NCBI RefSeq assembly: GCF_019399895.1
Contig: NC_091865.1
Span: 9,739,001-9,803,000, forward strand
Origin: Cardiocondyla obscurior
Taxonomy: Eukaryota > Arthropoda > Insecta > Hymenoptera > Formicidae
Direction of reading: 5' to 3'
Length of the DNA stretch: 64,000 nt
Each line of letters opens with the position of its first letter. Position 1 is the stretch's first letter. The translations under genes and the position numbers were made by a program. Below are positions 13,001-24,757 of this stretch, one piece after another. The notes below the pieces were generated by a model, which saw nothing but the letters and a program-made list of their open reading frames with translations, was not told the origin of the DNA and made no database searches.

Positions 13001-16000
13001 AGGAACGCCGACAAAAGCGACGGCTTCGGAAAAGAAGCTAATTAATCCATTATGAATTATTATATCTTAACGTTTAATTTGTTAATTATCGTTAACGAAA
13101 TATCAACGAATTATGCAAATTGATTTACGCGAACTGCGGAAGTGATGAACTCGATTTAGGTAGCGATGCTGGGACAATTCAAAAGCTTCCCGCGATTATT
13201 CGATTATTCTTCTTATTTTCTATGTACAGAAGTATTGGAGTTTCCGAGCGTAGATAGCGATTCGATAATAGAAAGCGGCGCACCGACGAGTGATATTTCA
13301 TCGTTAATGCTTGCCGCACGTAGCAGAGGGAGAAACCACCCTGCGGCGGCGAGGCGGTGAGAAAGGGGCTGGTATATCAAGTGGTACATCTCGAGACGTA
13401 AGATAACGCGATACGACGAGAACGTCGCGGTCGGTCTCTGTGTATTTTCTCGTGACGGGAAGTAGAACGGGGACGAAAAAGGAAAACTGACCGTCCCGCG
13501 CCCTCGACGTATCGATAGCGGGAGAAACGAGATATAATTTCCTATTGACCCCATAAAAAGGAACTGCGACATGTGGAAATGCGGTATTTTTTATGCCCTT
13601 CCGCGTGGAAGACGAGAGTCGCTCCGATATATATATTTTTTTTTACGCAAAAACCGCGCAACCCTTTTCTCTTTATTTTCTATTGGGTTGGGGGCGGCGG
13701 TTGCGTTGTCAGAAAAAAAAGAAACACCCTTTTAACGAGACGAAGTTGTCGAAGCGGCAGACTGTGGCGGGGAAAAAAAATTCATTATTTTTAATTAGGG
13801 TCTTAGGGGTTTTAATTAGAATAAAGCGACGCCGTGTTTTTCACCCAATAGCGCGATCGGCGTTCTCTTCGCGGAAATATCGCGCGGCTGCATTGACAAG
13901 CGAAATGTGGCAGCTTTTGGGGCTGCAGGCGCGTTTTGCGAAAGGTTTCGCTTTGACGATTGAAGAGCCCGGGGTCTTTTGACGTTGAAAATTTCTCGGG
14001 AAAATTTCTCGGCGAGCTGCATTCTACATTTCGGTGGCATTTAAACGGCGATAAATGCGGCGAAAACCCTGGCAGGTTTTTCAAGCGTTTTGATACGGCT
14101 CAAATCCCGTCATTAATATAAAATAACAAGTAAACTATCGATGCAAGCGCTTCTTAATGGGAGCTTTGATCCGTGATCTTCTTCAAAAAAATTCCGTCGC
14201 GCGCGGTTGGTGCTCGTTTACCTACCAGGCTCGACGATTTAATTAACGTAATTTCGGGACGGCCGGGGGAATTTAATCGGAAACGCTCTCGCACACATCT
14301 GTCGATTAATCTTTCTCTCCTGTCGTCTAATTATACATGTGTGGCGGAGGGTCAAAAGGCGTGGCAAAGACGAGCGAGTGCACATGCTTTTATAATAGTC
14401 CCCCGGAGTGTCTCATTCGACTTGTCGCATCGATCGGCTATAAAAATATTTAACCCCCAACCACCCTCCGTGCCACCTCGCAAAATCGAATGCGAATACC
14501 ACCGACGATCTTTTCAGCTGGTAGCACCAACGATCAGGGGGTGCTCTCTTGGAGCACTTCGCGAATATTGCCTCCGCACAATATGGCAATTTGCGATGCC
14601 AGTAAGCCAGAACGAAAAACACTACCGACGTGAGATGAAAGATTTAGCTCTGCGAATTTTTGAACTTTTAACTTACATTGATTACGCAATAATTGTGGGC
14701 TTTCTTGATCGGTTACGAAACGCGTTACGTAAACTGCAGAAGTAATGGCTTCTTTACTTACATTTTTTTTTTTCCTCTCCTTTTCGTGGGTTCCGTTTTT
14801 CCATCTTGCTCGATTGAGTGAGTCCCATTTTGCATGTGCGAGCACGACGGAATCGGGCCGATTTCCATGCGCGCTCGTGGCAATATTTATAAAAGGCACG
14901 TTTTTCATTCCGGCGAAGCGAAAACGGCGAGTGCGAGCCCCGGTAGGCACGTACGTCCGATAAATCGATGAAACGATAAAGTATCGATATGGAAAGGCTG
15001 GCTGCGCACACCCGGTCGCCGATGGGCATGAAGACACAGAATATTTTGTACGAGGCCACCCGCACTCTTGTTTTTTTTTTTTTTTTCGTCGTTTCTCTTT
15101 CCCTTTTCTATCGATGCGACAATGTGCGAGCTGATCGTAACCCGTGTCTCGAAATTGTGCCGCAGACTTCAATTTCGGCCCGATTTTATCCGCGCGGCGT
15201 AATTGCGAAATACCTCGACCGTACTTTCGTACCTTCAACTTGCCGATTGGGAAACATGAATGCGCGAATGTTATCGAGCATCGCGAAAGGTCACAACGCG
15301 GAGATGAAAACATATTTCGAAATTATCAGAGCATCCCCGATTGTCGAACGCGAAAAATCGGTGTCAGCGTTTATTATTCCAGGTCCGAGAAGGTGATTTT
15401 CGATAACGTGAAATAGTCGACCAGGTTTTCGCCGTTCTACTACTTCAGCTTATTAAAAAACAGCTGACGTACCAGTCTTTATTAAAGATAGTTTATTAAA
15501 AGACCAGCTTTTCGCCGAGAGCGATTTGTGAGCCTCGATTTCTGAAATGGAAACGGTGTCTGTTTCGCAAAGGATGTCCTCGTATCGACATCCACAGAAG
15601 ACGTATTTCCGCCGGTCGAACGGGGAGGAACGGGAGTAATAAGGAAGAGACCCGCGGCGGTTATCATACGACCACGTGGCGCATTTATGTCATCCTGTGA
15701 TACAGCCGATAGATAACAAGCCGCTAACAATCCTTCGACTTCCTGGGCGAAGCTCGCGGAAAAACGGTGGGAAATCTTGCGGGCTGATCGATGCGGAAAG
15801 CCGCGGCGGAATTCATCTGGACCTTCCTCTCATTATCATGCTCTCTGTGGAATTTTTATTTTATGATAGTTAAAGGAGACCTTCCTCTAAAATTTCGAAA
15901 CGCGTCTGTTTGTTTATTAAAAAAAATATTTAAAAAAAACGGATTTTTGCTTCCGTTCTCGACGCGTCTCTTCGCAATCTAATATACCGCCACTGCGATG

Positions 16001-19000
16001 ACAATTGAATTTTTTTTTCGTCGTCTAATCGCCGCGTTATTACTCGCGCTGAGATTATTCTTACGCATCTTCCTTCCTGGCGCATAAGAGTAGTCAGAAG
16101 AACGTAATAAAGCTGTCTGTCTGTTCATAAAGTCGTCTTTCTCCCCGTATTATTGCATCTCCCTCGTTCTCGTACATTCCCTCTGCCTCTCTCCGGCTCA
16201 CCCTCCCTTTTGTTCTCTCTCTTCCTCTCTCTCTCGTTCTCTTTATGAGCAATGGAAGAGGTCGTCACACATGAGCGCGCGAACGCCCATTTGGAGCAAT
16301 AGACAGTATTTTTAGACTCTTGTCTTTCTCTCTCTCTCTTCTCTTCTGACTTTCTCTCTTTTCATGCATCTTCTCCACTCGTCTATCTCTCATTATCCCT
16401 CGTTTTTTTCTTTCCTTCTTCAAGCGCACACCTTGCCTGCCTTTCTCTCTTCCTTCGTCGCCTGTTCACGGTTAAATCTCGTCGCGTTCAACGTTGCGCA
16501 CCGATCAAGCCCCTTGTAACAAATGCGAAGGTCTACGTCGTCGGTGTCATTATCGACCAACATCCCGCCACGTGCAAATCGTCCAAGGTGGCTCGCACCT
16601 ATCCGGAGGATCGTACGCGGTCTTTTTTTAGATCACCACCTCTCGGACGGGGGCGAAATTGTCTTTAGATGAAGGAGAGGACAGAGGGTGAGGGCGATGG
16701 AATATTTAAGCCGAGCGTATTTAAAAAATTGCCCGTTCATTAGAAACATATGATTTTAAACTGCCGAATGTCACGATTGTGCATAAATCTCCCTTGTTCG
16801 TTTTTCACAGGCAGAAAATAAGTTCGGAGGAGAGCAGCATCTCCGAGGTGATGGCGTGGTACACGAGCGTAAACGCCGCTATGCTGGACCACCTGACTAA
16901 CCAGATCAAGGAGACGGACAACAGCGGGGTGTGGAGGTAAGAGGCTCCTAGAATGGGCGACGGAGACAATACTCTTCGGATGAAAGCGCGAGAATTCGTG
17001 CAATCCTTGGATTCACGGGATTCTTGCGTTTCAGGTATCTAATAGCTTTCAAGAATCTCTTGCGGAGCATCGAGAGCCTCGGCATCGCTTCCGTGGAGGG
17101 GATTAATTATTTCGGCCGAGGTCTCCTTTTCGGGGATAACTACATCAATTATGTACGACACGAGGCGCTGGGCCGCGACCTGCTGAACGCCGCTTTAACG
17201 TACGTGCCTTCTTTGAAGAAGTTCTACGACGAGCTCACGCGCACCATGCCCGAGTACGACAAGATCAAGGCAAGGTAAAACGTTTCTTGCGATCCCGCTC
17301 TTCAAGTCTCGCGCGGAAATGTCTGAAGAAAATTATTGGTCTTGTGTGCTCATTTCCTGTGATATAAAATACCTCGGCAAGAGAGAAAAAAAAATTGCTC
17401 GGTACAAGACGTACCCAATATGATTTAGTTGACGTTTGCAGATAGAATTTATTTATTCCCGAAGAAATTTTAAAATGTTCGATATGCAATGATCGAGAGA
17501 TGATGGATACTCTAAATTTTAATTTAAAAAAATGATACATACTTTTTATGAGGATACTTGTAGATTATTCTCCGCTATTTTCGCGTGAGAGAGTGAAGCA
17601 GAGTCCCGGGCAATTTGATAATTCAGAGCGAGTGATTCGCGAAGGCACTTTTATGAGCGTCGACGGCGTAACAGGTCGATGATAGATTACGGCAATAAGA
17701 TAGCAGGCGGACACGACGAAATGCACGAATAAACGTTTTGCATTCTTTCTGCAGGCGGAATGAGATATTGCGGAATCAGAAGAGGGAGCCGAGCGTGGAC
17801 GATGCAATCGCTTACTTCGACTCGATGGCCACTTACATCGACGAGCTGCGTAAGCTACAGCGGGAATTGCGTCACATGATAAGGTAGCGAGTTTTCATAA
17901 TGGAATTGTCTCTTTAGTCCGTCCCAACAGGACTCGTAAATAACGGGAGATTCATCCAAAACTATCCACGTGAAACGGATACACGGGACACTCGGTAATT
18001 GCCACCGTAATTGAGAAAGTATCGATTTCTCGCTCCGCGGGGTGGACCATTTTGCAAGAGAAACCTTTCTTTAGAAACCGCTCGATGTGTGATTAAATGC
18101 AATTTATTTTAAATGCGGACGATCCGAAGTCCCAGCTATAATGTACGCTTTATAGTGTTTATTGTTAATGGCGCTTTATATAATTTTTTTATCACGATTT
18201 TATATTACGTTGGTAAAGTATTGACCGTCATGCGATATTACTTTCTCTAGGGACTACGTCAATTCGACGCTGCAAGATGCGAGCAACAAGGAAGTCGCGG
18301 GAATCGCGATCGTTGTTCTGGTCCTGGTGGTGTCTCCCATCATCATCATACTGATGCGCAACGCGGTCGCCACCATTCAGGTTTGCGCTCAGCGATTCAA
18401 AGCCGTCGATTTGATTTCCTTTCATGCTCACACGCGGACTCTCTTTCATACACACGTGACACTTGCAGTAATTTATATACAAGGCGTAACACGAACTGCA
18501 ATTTTCCTCGTGAACTTTTTAGAAAACTCACTTTTGAAAGAACTTTCAAGTTTTTTTTACCGTTCGGTGAAATTCGTTTTCAATTTGCAACACGTTTTTT
18601 TTTGTACCGCTATTTATCAATATTAACTTTATTCGTTTTCTCGAACGCAAAACTGACGTGAAGGGTTTTGAGAAGTTTTCTCGACTGTGCGTTAATCACT
18701 TCGTATCGCGACGAATTCTACTCGATTCCGAGCTCTCGAGGTCGTCGACGAATAAACGTCGCGTCGTGTGACTGACGTCTCAATGGGAAATCAGTTGTTG
18801 AAGTCTAGGTCGCGATGAGAGAAGTTTTAGCCTCTAAACAAAATCGTTTTCCATTACCTGTAAAGCTTTCGTTCTAAAGGAGAAATTAATGAGTGATATT
18901 AATCCATTAGTTAAAAAGATTTTTAACGTTTCTTATAAAGTCCACATTTATTTTTTAATGCTAAAGCAATCAATTATTTATTTTAATACGTTTAATTTAC

Positions 19001-20938
19001 TAATGTACGCTGATTACAGATGTATGCTGCAAATTTGGCTCAGAAGGCCCGTGAACTTAAACGCGAGAAAAGAAAGAGTGATACGCTGCTTTTCCAAATG
19101 CTTCCACCCAGCGTCGCCCAGCAGCTAAAGCAAACTCAACAGGTCAGTCAAAAGTTATTCTGAATAATTGTTTCGCAAATATTTTAAGTAATTTAAAGAA
19201 TTTAATATCTCAGTTTTTCTGAAAATATCTCTTGGCAAACAAATAAATTTTTGGACAGAAAATTCTTTAATCGTCGAACTCTGTCGTTGAGCATATTTCA
19301 ATTTAAACCTATCTCTCGGCTCGCGCTTGCTCAACAAGATTAATCGTGAAAACAAGTTTTTTCCATTACCTGTAATTTATTCGGTCGTTGTAATCGAGAA
19401 AATTCATAAATTTTTTTCATTTGTCAGGTGCCGGCGGAGTATTACGAGGCGGTGACCGTCTACTTCAGCGACATAGTCGGTTTCACAGAGATCGCCGCGG
19501 AGAACACGCCCCTTGAGGTGCGTCCTTGCCCGATCTGATGGGAAATGACCGATCGATCCTGAATTTCCGAATTACGGGAAAGTTCCATCGAGCGATGCTC
19601 CTGCCTGTTGCCGCGTTAATGAAATTGCACGCATTCCGCATGAATTTCCACGGAACGCAAGGATTATCCGAATTAGATGCGCAGCGGTGACCGATCATCC
19701 ATCATTTCCCTAAATATCACTCTCGTCATTTCCATTATCTGTCATTATTGCCGTCGTTTATCTGATTACTCACGTTAATTAGTTGGATCTGTTTGCGATT
19801 GCACTCAGCTATATTTAAGCACGGAATATGATAGACGATTAAATATATTATACGATTCGCGTTCGATGCATTATTACAAAACGCGGACTAAAATTATATT
19901 TCTTCTAGGTGGTGACTTTCCTTAACTCGATCTATAAGCTGTTCGACGCGCGTATCGAGTGCTACGACGTCTACAAAGTGGAGACCATTGGAGACTCCTA
20001 CATGGTCGCTTCCGGTTTGCCTGTTAGAAATGGTAAAAGTACGAAGCTCTCCCCCCAATTCCACGTGTTGTCTTGCATGTTCGATGTCGACACATCCCGT
20101 CTTCTTCGTGCACATAAGTTCGTCATTTTTTAAACGAGTCAACGCGCTTCTTTTGCGTTTTTCGGTGCTTGTTTTCTTTTTCGATTTCGTTCAATGAATC
20201 TTTCGTGCTTTTCTTAGGTGATAAGCACGTGTCCGAGATCGCCACCATGGCCTTGGATCTTCTGGCGGCTTCGTCCGTATTCCAGGTGCCAAAACGTCCT
20301 GGAGAACGACTGCAAATACGAAGCGGGGCTCACACCGGGCCAGTTGTAGCTGGGATTGTTGGCAGCAAAATGCCTCGCTATTGTCTCTTCGGTGATACTG
20401 TGAACACCGCGAGTCGCATGGAATCAACCGGCGAAGGTGAGTAACGAAAATATTTTAAAAATTATGTTCAACATTAGCCCGTTTCTACACGTAAGTTTTC
20501 AGAATAAGTTAAGTTAAACCATCTATTTAATTTTTCAATTTTATCTCCTACTTTTTTGCATGTTAATTTTTTTATTAATTAATTATCTACGCTATTCTAT
20601 TCAAGCTCTGCGAATTCATATCAGCTTGGAGATGAAGAAAGCTCTCGACGCGGTGGGCGGCTTCAAAATTGAACACCGTGGCCTGGTCGACGTAAAGGTA
20701 TCTTAATCGTTTATATATTAATACATAATTAATTTTTTATCAAAGAGTTTTGGATGATTTTTCTTTCGGCGTATGTTTTATCTCCGCTTTTTCTCAGGGA
20801 AAGGGCCTCATGGACACGTACTGGCTGGAGTGTAAGGATGGTGGTATCGCGCGCGCCGCTGAGCTCGATCTACCATCGTTCTTCGAAGACGTGCGACCGG
20901 TCTTCATGCGACGCCTACGCGAGGAAGGTACTCTCTGA
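7016..20938 (+). CDS. Membrane guanylate cyclase with NIT-like sensory domain
   Basis: Makes cGMP from GTP at the membrane. Thirteen exons: 7016-7282, 11275-11372, 12014-12166, 16811-16936, 17035-17274, 17755-17883, 18251-18380, 19020-19142, 19428-19517, 19909-20032, 20218-20436, 20606-20697, 20798-20938; every junction is GT-AG and keeps phase, giving 643 aa to the TGA. Seen: basic N-terminus, membrane helix at about 50-73, a mostly helical region to about 350 resembling NIT nitrate/nitrite-sensing domains (inference), second helix at about 353-373, a linker resembling the cyclase-associated helix (KRKSDTLLFQMLPPSVA), then the class III catalytic domain. Metal ligands are D437 (FSDIVGFT) and D481 (GDSY); guanine-selecting residues are E477 and C549; N556 and R560 sit in NTASRMES. 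There is no kinase-homology domain, unlike peptide-receptor cyclases. The ligand is unknown. The stop is followed by a long in-frame extension, annotated separately. Confidence 0.9.
7283..11274 (+). other. Cyclase intron 1 (about 4 kb)
   Basis: Bounded by donor CAG|GTAAGA and acceptor ATTGCAG|GTG. Apart from the antisense dispersed repeat at about 9,296-9,830, I see no exon or RNA gene in it. Open frames here are short and unlike any protein I know. Confidence 0.7.
9296..9830 (-). repeat. Intron-bearing dispersed repeat, copy A
   Basis: Read on the minus strand this copy looks like part of a spliced gene. An acceptor (TTTGTTACAG, about 9,797-9,806) leads to an exon-like block ending CAACTTTTAG, then a donor GTAAGC, an intron-like AT-rich spacer of about 115 bases ending TATGTTACAG, and a 44-base block ending AGATTG before a consensus donor GTAAGTCG. 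The same layout, with spacer sequence also conserved, recurs at 50,274-51,743. It contains the hairpin CGAACCGGCTGCGGTTCG (9,725-9,742), shared with copy B at 50,711-50,728. It lies antisense inside intron 1 of the cyclase gene. The edge near 9,296 (AATTACAAAC) is shared among copies; the other edge is approximate. Confidence 0.75.
12167..16810 (+). other. Cyclase intron 3 (about 4.6 kb)
   Basis: Bounded by donor CAG|GTAAAC and acceptor TTTTTCACAG. It holds T-rich runs and a strongly pyrimidine-rich stretch (about 16,130-16,480). A 259-codon antisense frame at 14,534-15,313 was considered and rejected. No gene is supported. Confidence 0.7.
16130..16480. repeat. CT-rich low-complexity tract
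   Basis: About 350 bases dominated by C and T on the plus strand, with many short CTCTCT runs. It lies about 330 bases upstream of exon 4 of the cyclase gene. It could help splice recognition or simply be simple-sequence drift; nothing decides between these. Confidence 0.7.
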
Positions 20939-23164
20939 TGCGAACCATATTCTCGCCGGGACCTTTGGTACCTAAACCGGCGCCCAAACCCGTGTATCGT
21001 CCGGTTGTCTCAGCCGAACTTGATCGATCATTTGAAGCGACCGGGCCAGGGTCGCAAGAACCGGCTGTCTCACCCGAATCTACACATTACTCCCGTCAGA
21101 GTCCCGCCGCAATCGCAGTCAAGCATAGAGTCCCAGGACTCGGGCACCTACGAATGCACCCGCTCGACCACTCCGTGTCCACCGAGCTACTCACCCGCGA
21201 GTCAACGTAGCCGTTATTCACAGCCGAATCTGCCCACCTTGCTGATCTCGTACGATCGGCGATCGGGCGGCTCGCCGGACCGCCGCATCCGTATGTCGCA
21301 GCCGACTCTCAACTCGAGCTTGAGCGGCATCAACTCGTTCAACTTCGGAATGCATCGCGGCAGTGGAGGCGGCCGCCTATCCTATACTAGCCTCCGTGCC
21401 ACCTCGGGCGACAACAGCATCAACGAGGAAGAGAGACTGTCTACGCCAAATGTGCACGCTCTAGGTGGAAGCGGAAGTCCCCGTGGCAGTTTAACTATGG
21501 AGCGAAGCTCGTCGCGGTTATCACAACCGGACGTACGCCGATTCGCCCTGCGGCATGATAAACGTGAACGACTGTCGCAGCCCACTCTCGTTACTGGTGA
21601 TTATTACCCTGGTCGCACGCAGCAGCGACTTTCCCAGCCGTGCCTCAGCACCGGAGGTGTCAGTATGCATTCAATTTCACCGCCACCATTCCCTCTCAAG
21701 CACAAAAGATTTGGACCTGCCGTCCTGCAGGCAAGTCAACGCGACCGTTTGTCGCAACTGGATATCGGTGGCAAGTATCGAAACATCAAGGACCTTGGTG
21801 GTGGCAACGCCTCGCAGGTGAAATTCAATCGTGATCGATTCTCCATACCAGAACTCGAGACGCAGAATGATCTGCGGTTGATCGCCGGCACTCCCAAGCA
21901 GCGTTTCAGCCTGGACAGTCAGCTGGCGAAGCAACGCTTCAGTTTGGATAGCCAGGACAGCTGCAAGTCGCGGCTTCTGCCGATCGCCAGTTCACCGATC
22001 TTCGAGCATCAGCAGATGAAGACTGAGGAGCTGATGGGCCTGACATCCGACAGGCTAAAGAGTCCTACTTGCGAAGGTCTACAGAGCGTGATCGTCGCAA
22101 GCACGTCGCCTATCTTTCCGCCCGGCGAGCGGCGATTTCTCACGCCGGATTTCCCGTTCACTAACAGAAAAGTGTCCAAGTCGCCGTCGCCGCCAAAGTC
22201 GGAAGTTATCTCGTTCACAAAATTAGGGCGCTCCGGCAAACCACCGCCGATTCCGATGCGAGAGAGAATGTCAGTGCCGGAGATTAGAAATTCGAGCTTA
22301 CGACGATTACTGGACCCGCCCGTTCGACAACGGCACAGCATCGCCGGTAATCTCAGGCAGTCACTGTTGTCTCCGGTAAAGCTGCCCGAGTTTGGTACTA
22401 GCAGCAGGAAGTCGCCGCGGTACTCAATCGACGACGCGCTCGAGAAGCTGAAAAGGATCGAGAAAGAGGAAAATCGGCGGAACCAGGAAACGAGCGAGAG
22501 TAAAAGGCAGGAAGTCAACGAACAGAATCACCAACAGCAGCAAGAAAAGGAACCTAAACACATTCAGCGGCACTATTCGTACACGTACGAGACGCCCGGA
22601 AGCGATGACAGCGGAAGCGTCTCGACCATCGGCAGACTCAGCGTGGGTGGTACACCAAAGCGAAAGTTCCTCGAGAGTAATTTCGACGAGAACGAACAGG
22701 TGATTACAACGGTGATAGAGACGGAGATACCGATGATTCTACCGAGCACGCCTGGTAAATACGCGAAAAATCCGCAAGGGTACTCGAGCGACACGCCCAA
22801 GTGGATCCGGAAGTATTTGGAGAATGAGAGCCCGAAGATAAACAAGAAAACCACCACTGGCAAAGATCAAGTCGTCAGAGCGAACAGTCGTAGAAATAGT
22901 CGCAGAAAGAGCTCGCTGGAGTCGATCGAGGCGGTGACAAAGAAGCCTGAAGAAAAGGTTCGCTCTAAGTCTGCCAGCTGCGAGGAGAGAAATGTCAAGG
23001 ATACGACGGAGCCGAAGGGCGTGAGAGAGACCTACGTGAGGATTGTGCCGTCCACCAATGCCCAGCAAGAGAACAAGTACGAGGTTAGTGTGGAACCAAC
23101 TTCATGGAAAACCGACCGTCCCTACGCCGACGACACCGATACGGACGACTCTACATCGATTTAA
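20939..23164 (+). CDS. In-frame C-terminal extension after the cyclase TGA
   Basis: From the codon after the TGA (20,936-20,938) the same frame stays open for 741 sense codons to a TAA at 23,162-23,164. With readthrough the protein would be about 1,385 aa. There is no in-frame ATG until about 21,293, well inside the coding-looking sequence, so this is not obviously a separate gene. The extension is polar, rich in S, R, P and Q and probably disordered. It carries about 17 copies of a R-[LYMFH]-S motif, often R-L-S-Q-P-x-L (RLSQPNL, RYSQPNL, RMSQPTL, RFSIPEL, RMSVPEI), and later acidic and basic stretches; it ends DDTDTDDSTSI. Alternatives are an isoform that skips exon 13 by joining the phase-0 donor at 20,697 to a phase-0 acceptor at 21,013, or an assembly error. 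The sequence is clearly coding-like; how it is reached is unresolved. Confidence 0.7.
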   Translation, partial: CEPYSRRDLWYLNRRPNPCIVRLSQPNLIDHLKRPGQGRKNRLSHPNLHITPVRVPPQSQSSIESQDSGTYECTRSTTPCPPSYSPASQRSRYSQPNLPTLLISYDRRSGGSPDRRIRMSQPTLNSSLSGINSFNFGMHRGSGGGRLSYTSLRATSGDNSINEEERLSTPNVHALGGSGSPRGSLTMERSSSRLSQPDVRRFALRHDKRERLSQPTLVTGDYYPGRTQQRLSQPCLSTGGVSMHSISPPPFPLKHKRFGPAVLQASQRDRLSQLDIGGKYRNIKDLGGGNASQVKFNRDRFSIPELETQNDLRLIAGTPKQRFSLDSQLAKQRFSLDSQDSCKSRLLPIASSPIFEHQQMKTEELMGLTSDRLKSPTCEGLQSVIVASTSPIFPPGERRFLTPDFPFTNRKVSKSPSPPKSEVISFTKLGRSGKPPPIPMRERMSVPEIRNSSLRRLLDPPVRQRHSIAGNLRQSLLSPVKLPEFGTSSRKSPRYSIDDALEKLKRIEKEENRRNQETSESKRQEVNEQNHQQQQEKEPKHIQRHYSYTYETPGSDDSGSVSTIGRLSVGGTPKRKFLESNFDENEQVITTVIETEIPMILPSTPGKYAKNPQGYSSDTPKWIRKYLENESPKINKKTTTGKDQVVRANSRRNSRRKSSLESIEAVTKKPEEKVRSKSASCEERNVKDTTEPKGVRETYVRIVPSTNAQQENKYEVSVEPTSWKTDRPYADDTDTDDSTSI

Positions 23165-23281
23165 AAAAAAAAAAAGGTTTTGCATGTTGTTAAGAAATCC
23201 CTTTAGTCGCCGCGACTGAGCTGTATTTGCGATCGATCTAGAAGAAACAAAGCAAACTCAATTATTTCAAAAAAAAAAAAA

Positions 23282-23287
23282 AATAAA
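23282..23287 (+). other. Candidate polyadenylation signal
   Basis: AATAAA 118 bases after the TAA of the long cyclase frame, within an A-rich stretch. Confidence 0.4.
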
Positions 23288-24757
23288 ATAAATATATTTT
23301 ACAGATATTTTCGAACTGCTTGAGAAAAATCATAATTTACGTCGTTATAAAAACTTACATTGGTAATAAAAATCATCAGAATGATCGAACTGCGATTCAA
23401 CGTTTAAAATTTTAGAAGCACTTAGAATCAGCGAAACGAGAGTAGTATAAGTCAGACCGCGATCAGGGTAAATACGAAAAAGATCGACATGAAAGAACGT
23501 AGAGAAAAAAAAATGATCTCGAAGAAAAATCTCTGATATTTTGTACTTAAATATACTATGCTCGACACTTTGTCCGACGGGATAAACCAGAAGTCACGGT
23601 TGAAAGTACAGATATACCTATTTTTGCACGAGCAGAGAACCATGGATACACGCGACACTTCGCATGCGTTCAGCCTAAATAACACTCAGATCGATGCTTT
23701 ATCCACTATCTCGATTCCGAAATAATTTCTGCTTTGTATATACCTCGAACTTTTAACGGGGAAATCACGAGAAATATATGGAGCGATCGAAGAAATTCGC
23801 GATAAATTTTCTTTTGGTATTCGCCAAAATCGCGACACGATGTCCGTTAGATCTTGTTCACCAAATTTTCGATATGCGATCTCGATCGAATTTCCATACG
23901 TGAGACCGTTCGATCGTTCTGCATACATTGTGTATTTTGCGCACTATTTTTATCAAGCTTGTAGGAGCTAAGTGTTAAGACAGCCACTTTGTACATACGT
24001 CGATAGAAAGATGTTGCATTGTTGTTACAGAATTTATAACATTGTTTAATCGTCTTGAACGTATAAATCTTTCGTTTTTCATTAGGAAGATATTTTTCGC
24101 TTGTAACAAGTCCGTATTAAATCTCCGCGATAGCTGTCAGTTTATTCGTGTTAATCGCGCGGACAAAAGTTTGTTTTTTTTTATGATACTAGTCATCAAC
24201 ACGATTTTACAAGCGATCAAAAGCATATAGAGTGCCTCTGATTAATTGCTTTTATAGATTTTATTAATAAGTGATAGTAACCATGCTGTTTTATTACTTT
24301 TAAAATGTTTGGTTTATAAAGCACCCTTTAAGCGATTTTATTAATATTTTATGCTTTTTAATTGGAGCTGATTTTTATTTCAAATCGTTTATCTATTACA
24401 TATTACTAGATATATAAATAGCCGAAAAAATTTTAATAGAAAACGATTTTAATATATCAAATCTTAAGTTTTCCTTATTAGTTTATATTATTTATACACT
24501 TATAATCTATTAAAATTTTGATATTTTCAAATTATTTGATATTACTTTCAGTTTCTCCTAATTACTTACCAATGTGCCTCTTTCTCTCCGTTTATTTAAA
24601 AAAAAAAGTTAAAAATGCATCCCATATACTTAAGCACTTTGTATGTATACACGCGTAATCTTTCCGCGGATGTCTCGATACGAACGCGAATGTATGTGTG
24701 AACGTTGAGTAGTTATTATTTCCATTAGCAGTATGTCACTTTACTTCTATATACATG

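Noticed and set aside
14173..14745. A 190-codon plus-strand frame
   Set aside because: Intronic, no domain, low-complexity composition, and no splice sites joining it to the cyclase in a sensible way.
14534..15313. A 259-codon antisense frame inside cyclase intron 3
   Set aside because: Its lysine run comes from a poly-T tract, it has no recognisable domain, and other frames are open across the same CpG-rich DNA.
20936..20938. Selenocysteine at the TGA
   Set aside because: No SECIS-like element was recognised downstream, and Hymenoptera are known to lack selenoproteins; readthrough or alternative splicing is simpler.
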